NCBI GenBank assembly: GCA_030608925.1
Contig: JAUWDF010000042.1
Location: 1 to 6,564, forward strand
Origin: Candidatus Bathyarchaeota archaeon
GTDB lineage: Archaea; Thermoproteota; Bathyarchaeia; Bathyarchaeales; SOJC01
DNA length: 6,564 nucleotides
Direction: 5' to 3'
Shown: piece after piece, positions 4,590 to 6,564 of the stretch
Position numbering within the stretch: the stretch's first letter is position 1
Layout of the letters: every line of letters begins with the position of its first letter
Translations under genes and position numbers: made by a program
The notes under the pieces: model-generated
Seen by the model: the letters and a program-made list of their open reading frames with translations, nothing else
The model's database searches: none
Told to the model about the DNA's origin: nothing

Positions 4590-5630
4590 GTGTATCAAGT
4601 GCGATTGAAAGGTACTTATTATGAGATGGGTTATGAACAAGGAAAGATGTTGATTGAAGGAAAGATTCTTCCTCCAATCTGGCTTGAGGGGATCCATGAA
4701 ACTGTACCTCCTGAAAGATTAGCGTTCGCAGATGAATGTGAAGAAATTGTTCGTCGTCACATGCCAGGGTTCTTAGATGAGCTTCATGGTGTTGCAGATG
4801 GTGCGAAGGCAGATTATAATCAGGTTAAGATCTGGCCCTTGTGTTCATATGCTAAACTTAGATCACAATCGTGCTCAGCTGTGGCTATCTCTGGGGAGCA
4901 TACAATGGGTGGTAAACCGCTTTTCATCCGTAACTATGATTATATGGACTCGGATAGAGAGTATTTTACGGTTTCTTGGACGGAGCTTACTGGTGGTTAT
5001 GCTAGTCTAGGTTTCTGTGATTCACTCAGTAGCAGGTATTGTGGATTTAATGAGAAGGGTCTTGTGGTTGCGTCGAGTATTGGTGGATATGCTGGTCCAC
5101 CTAAACTGGGCTTGGTTTTCTCTCTTGTGACTCGATGGATCCTAGACCAGTATTCCACAACTCGCGAAGGGGTTGAGTTTCTCAAAAGAGTCCCCCATTT
5201 TCATGGTTGGAACTTTCTACTCTGTGACCTGCAGAATAACATTGTCCGAGTTGAAACCTGTCCCGAGAGAGTTGAGGTTGTTAACTTCGATGATGGAATT
5301 GGGATTTCTACAAACCATTACTTTTCAAAGGAAATGCAAAAATACGAAGAGAAAAACTGGACATCCGCAGGCAGCACCACAAAAAGATTCGACAACGCAA
5401 TAAACTGGTTTCAGAATCGAAAAGGACTCATCACCACCGATTATGCATGTAAACTGGCTAGGAGTTCCACGGATGATGGAGGATTGTGTGATCGCTTCAA
5501 AGGAGTTGAAGGTGGAACACTCTGGTCTTGGATACACACGCTAGGGGAAACAGAGGTCCTAGTCTCTGATGGACCCCCTTGCAAAGAGGACTACCAAACA
5601 TTACAAGCACCCTTTGAATTCAACAAGTAA
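4590..5630 (+). CDS. C45-family (acyl-CoA:6-aminopenicillanate acyltransferase-like) Ntn hydrolase
   Basis: Predicted cytoplasmic N-terminal-nucleophile amidohydrolase/acyltransferase of the AAT (C45) family; the substrate is unknown. The 346-residue protein starts with the typical YYEMGYEQG motif (10-18). It has the likely nucleophile Cys95 in QSCSAVAISG, followed by GKPLFIRNYDY (108-118), GFNEKGLV (152-159), GWNFLLCD (206-213) and STNHY (240-244), which together outline the family's active site. In the fungal enzyme self-cleavage just before the Cys produces two subunits; here that would be a 94-residue and a 252-residue chain, but processing is inference. No signal peptide or membrane helix is seen. 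The start is GTG, supported by GGCGTGAT (4577-4584) five nt upstream. It ends with TAA. It is divergent from the Lrp regulator. The GNAT gene follows after 103 bp with its own promoter, so an operon is not clear. Archaeal members are usually described as hydrolases of amide-linked small molecules, not penicillin enzymes. Confidence 0.88.
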   Translation: MYQVRLKGTYYEMGYEQGKMLIEGKILPPIWLEGIHETVPPERLAFADECEEIVRRHMPGFLDELHGVADGAKADYNQVKIWPLCSYAKLRSQSCSAVAISGEHTMGGKPLFIRNYDYMDSDREYFTVSWTELTGGYASLGFCDSLSSRYCGFNEKGLVVASSIGGYAGPPKLGLVFSLVTRWILDQYSTTREGVEFLKRVPHFHGWNFLLCDLQNNIVRVETCPERVEVVNFDDGIGISTNHYFSKEMQKYEEKNWTSAGSTTKRFDNAINWFQNRKGLITTDYACKLARSSTDDGGLCDRFKGVEGGTLWSWIHTLGETEVLVSDGPPCKEDYQTLQAPFEFNK

Positions 5631-5687
5631 TTACACAACATAGCCTTAATCTATTCTGCTCCAACAGGATTTCAGAGCGCGTGGAGA

Positions 5688-5728
5688 CATAAATAGAAAT
5701 GCTCGCGTAAGAATCTGAAGGTCGGAGG
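5688..5728 (+). promoter_or_regulatory. Promoter and ribosome site of the GNAT gene
   Basis: CATAAATAG (5688-5696) is a good TATA-like box predicting transcription from about 5715. GGAGG (5724-5728) follows, five nt before a TTG codon. The strong ribosome site is what fixes the TTG at 5734 as start, since a TGA closes the frame at 5716-5718 and no ATG or GTG lies between. Confidence 0.6.
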
Positions 5729-5733
5729 AATAT

Positions 5734-6564
5734 TTGATCAAAATCCGGGAAGCCTCTGAAAAAGATAATGAGACTCTTATTGAGCTTCAGAATCGATGTC
5801 CCCAGGGGACTAGCTTTGTACTTGGTGTCGATAGTTCGCCTGATTATTTTGCCCGATCTAAACCCTTCAGAGATTGGCATGTTTTAGTGGCTAATGAAGA
5901 GAACGGTATTGTTGGTTCTGCGGCATTTGCTATCGATGAGGCTTATGTCGGAGGTAGAAAATTCAGAGTAGCTTATGAGTATGGGTTCATTGTTGATCCC
6001 CGTCATAGACGAAAAGGCATTGCAATCAAGCTTCAAGAGCGCATAGAGCGGGTTGCCCTTGGCAAGGATGTTGACTTGCTGCATCTCGACATTACAGAGG
6101 ATAACGGACCTTCAATTAAGTTATTTTCGAAATTTGGTTTCAGGAAAGTTAAAGATTGCGCAACATTTTCTTTGATGGTCTCCAGGAGACAGAAGGCTCC
6201 TCAAGAAAGGAACATCAGACAGATGGGGAGAAGTGATGTTGAAGAAGTGGTGAGTCTGATTAACGAGATGTATCACGATTATAGTTTCTTCAATCCTTTT
6301 AAACCAGAGGATTTTGTCAACTATGTTAGAAGGATGCCCTACTTCAACTTTCATGATATTCTCGTTTTTGAGGACAATGGGGACATCAAAGCTTGTTTGG
6401 GGTGTTGGAACTATAACAAAGTGAGGAAATACATCGTTCAGAAATTCAGTTGGAAACTGAAAGCTCAAATCTACTTGCTAAGATTAATTGGATTATTCAC
6501 CCAAATGCCTGAGATGCCTACTATAGGGGAGCCCCTCCAGAGTTACAACTTAACTACATTAGCC
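5734..6564 (+). CDS. Tandem-domain GNAT N-acetyltransferase (3' end outside window)
   Basis: The frame is open from TTG 5734 to the right edge, 277 codons, without a stop. The first GNAT domain (about 2-150) starts IKIREASEKDNETLIEL. It has the acetyl-CoA pyrophosphate loop in FIVDPRHRRKGIAIKL (85-100; RRKGIA is the Q/R-x-x-G-x-A signature) and ends with DNGPSIKLFSKFGFRKV (123-139), the usual motif B. A second GNAT-like domain starts near 160 (NIRQMGRSDVEEVVSLINEMYHDY) and is incomplete; its acetyl-CoA loop would lie beyond the edge or be degenerate. Family knowledge: tandem GNAT proteins acetylate amines on proteins, peptides or small molecules, often with one catalytic domain. The substrate cannot be stated. 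The gene is co-directional with the C45-like gene but has its own promoter. The C-terminal residues visible are LRLIGLFTQMPEMPTIGEPL. Confidence 0.88.
   Translation, partial: MIKIREASEKDNETLIELQNRCPQGTSFVLGVDSSPDYFARSKPFRDWHVLVANEENGIVGSAAFAIDEAYVGGRKFRVAYEYGFIVDPRHRRKGIAIKLQERIERVALGKDVDLLHLDITEDNGPSIKLFSKFGFRKVKDCATFSLMVSRRQKAPQERNIRQMGRSDVEEVVSLINEMYHDYSFFNPFKPEDFVNYVRRMPYFNFHDILVFEDNGDIKACLGCWNYNKVRKYIVQKFSWKLKAQIYLLRLIGLFTQMPEMPTIGEPLQSYNLTTLA

Noticed and set aside
4371..4697. Minus-strand open frame across the Lrp/C45 spacer
   Set aside because: Low-complexity AT-rich translation overlapping the C45 start and the repeat array; no protein-like pattern.
5620..6468. Three minus-strand open frames at the right end
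   Set aside because: All are antisense to the continuous tandem-GNAT frame, which has a ribosome site, a promoter and GNAT motifs.

Overview
The window looks like chromosomal DNA of an uncultivated archaeon. The evidence is TATA-like boxes at the expected distance upstream of several starts, frequent GTG/TTG starts with GGAGG/GGTGAT-type ribosome sites, an AsnC/Lrp regulator, an archaeal-looking RNase J-type nuclease, a dockerin-like tail and a retropepsin-like remnant. Bathyarchaeia or a related lineage would fit this gene mix, but that placement is inference. No rRNA, tRNA, CRISPR array or intact mobile element was seen.

Layout. At the left edge, minus strand, is the beginning of a small hydrophobic protein resembling an ECF-transporter S component. 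It is cut by the window edge and carries an in-frame TGA (1-107). Next, also on minus, is a single-domain O6-alkylguanine-DNA alkyltransferase (212-562). On plus are a 5'-truncated retropepsin-like aspartyl protease remnant (621-910), then an arsenite methyltransferase gene, arsM (1036-1806), whose promoter is flanked by a near-perfect 12-bp direct repeat. The 526 bp after arsM hold no intact gene. They contain a dockerin-like C-terminal scrap, a possible frameshifted minus-strand scrap, and unusual CG-alternating tracts with inverted repeats. An RNase J-family (metallo-beta-lactamase/beta-CASP) gene follows (2372-3727). It is complete apart from one in-frame TAG at codon 234.

An Lrp/AsnC regulator (3773-4279, minus) converges on it and is divergent from a C45/Ntn-hydrolase acyltransferase-like gene (4590-5630, plus). 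Their 310-bp shared control region is dense in palindromes and holds four TTAAAT motifs at about 30-bp intervals. This resembles an operator array for a DNA-wrapping Lrp protein. The window ends in a tandem-GNAT acetyltransferase gene with a TTG start that runs off the right edge (5734-6564).

How the genes fit together. There is no long operon; most genes have their own promoter. The best functional pairing is the Lrp regulator with the divergent C45-like gene. The left half shows decay (retropepsin, dockerin and ECF-like scraps). The two in-frame stop codons must therefore be weighed as real nonsense mutations, sequencing errors or, for the TAG, possible pyrrolysine readthrough. None of the seven gene or remnant ends read here uses TAG.
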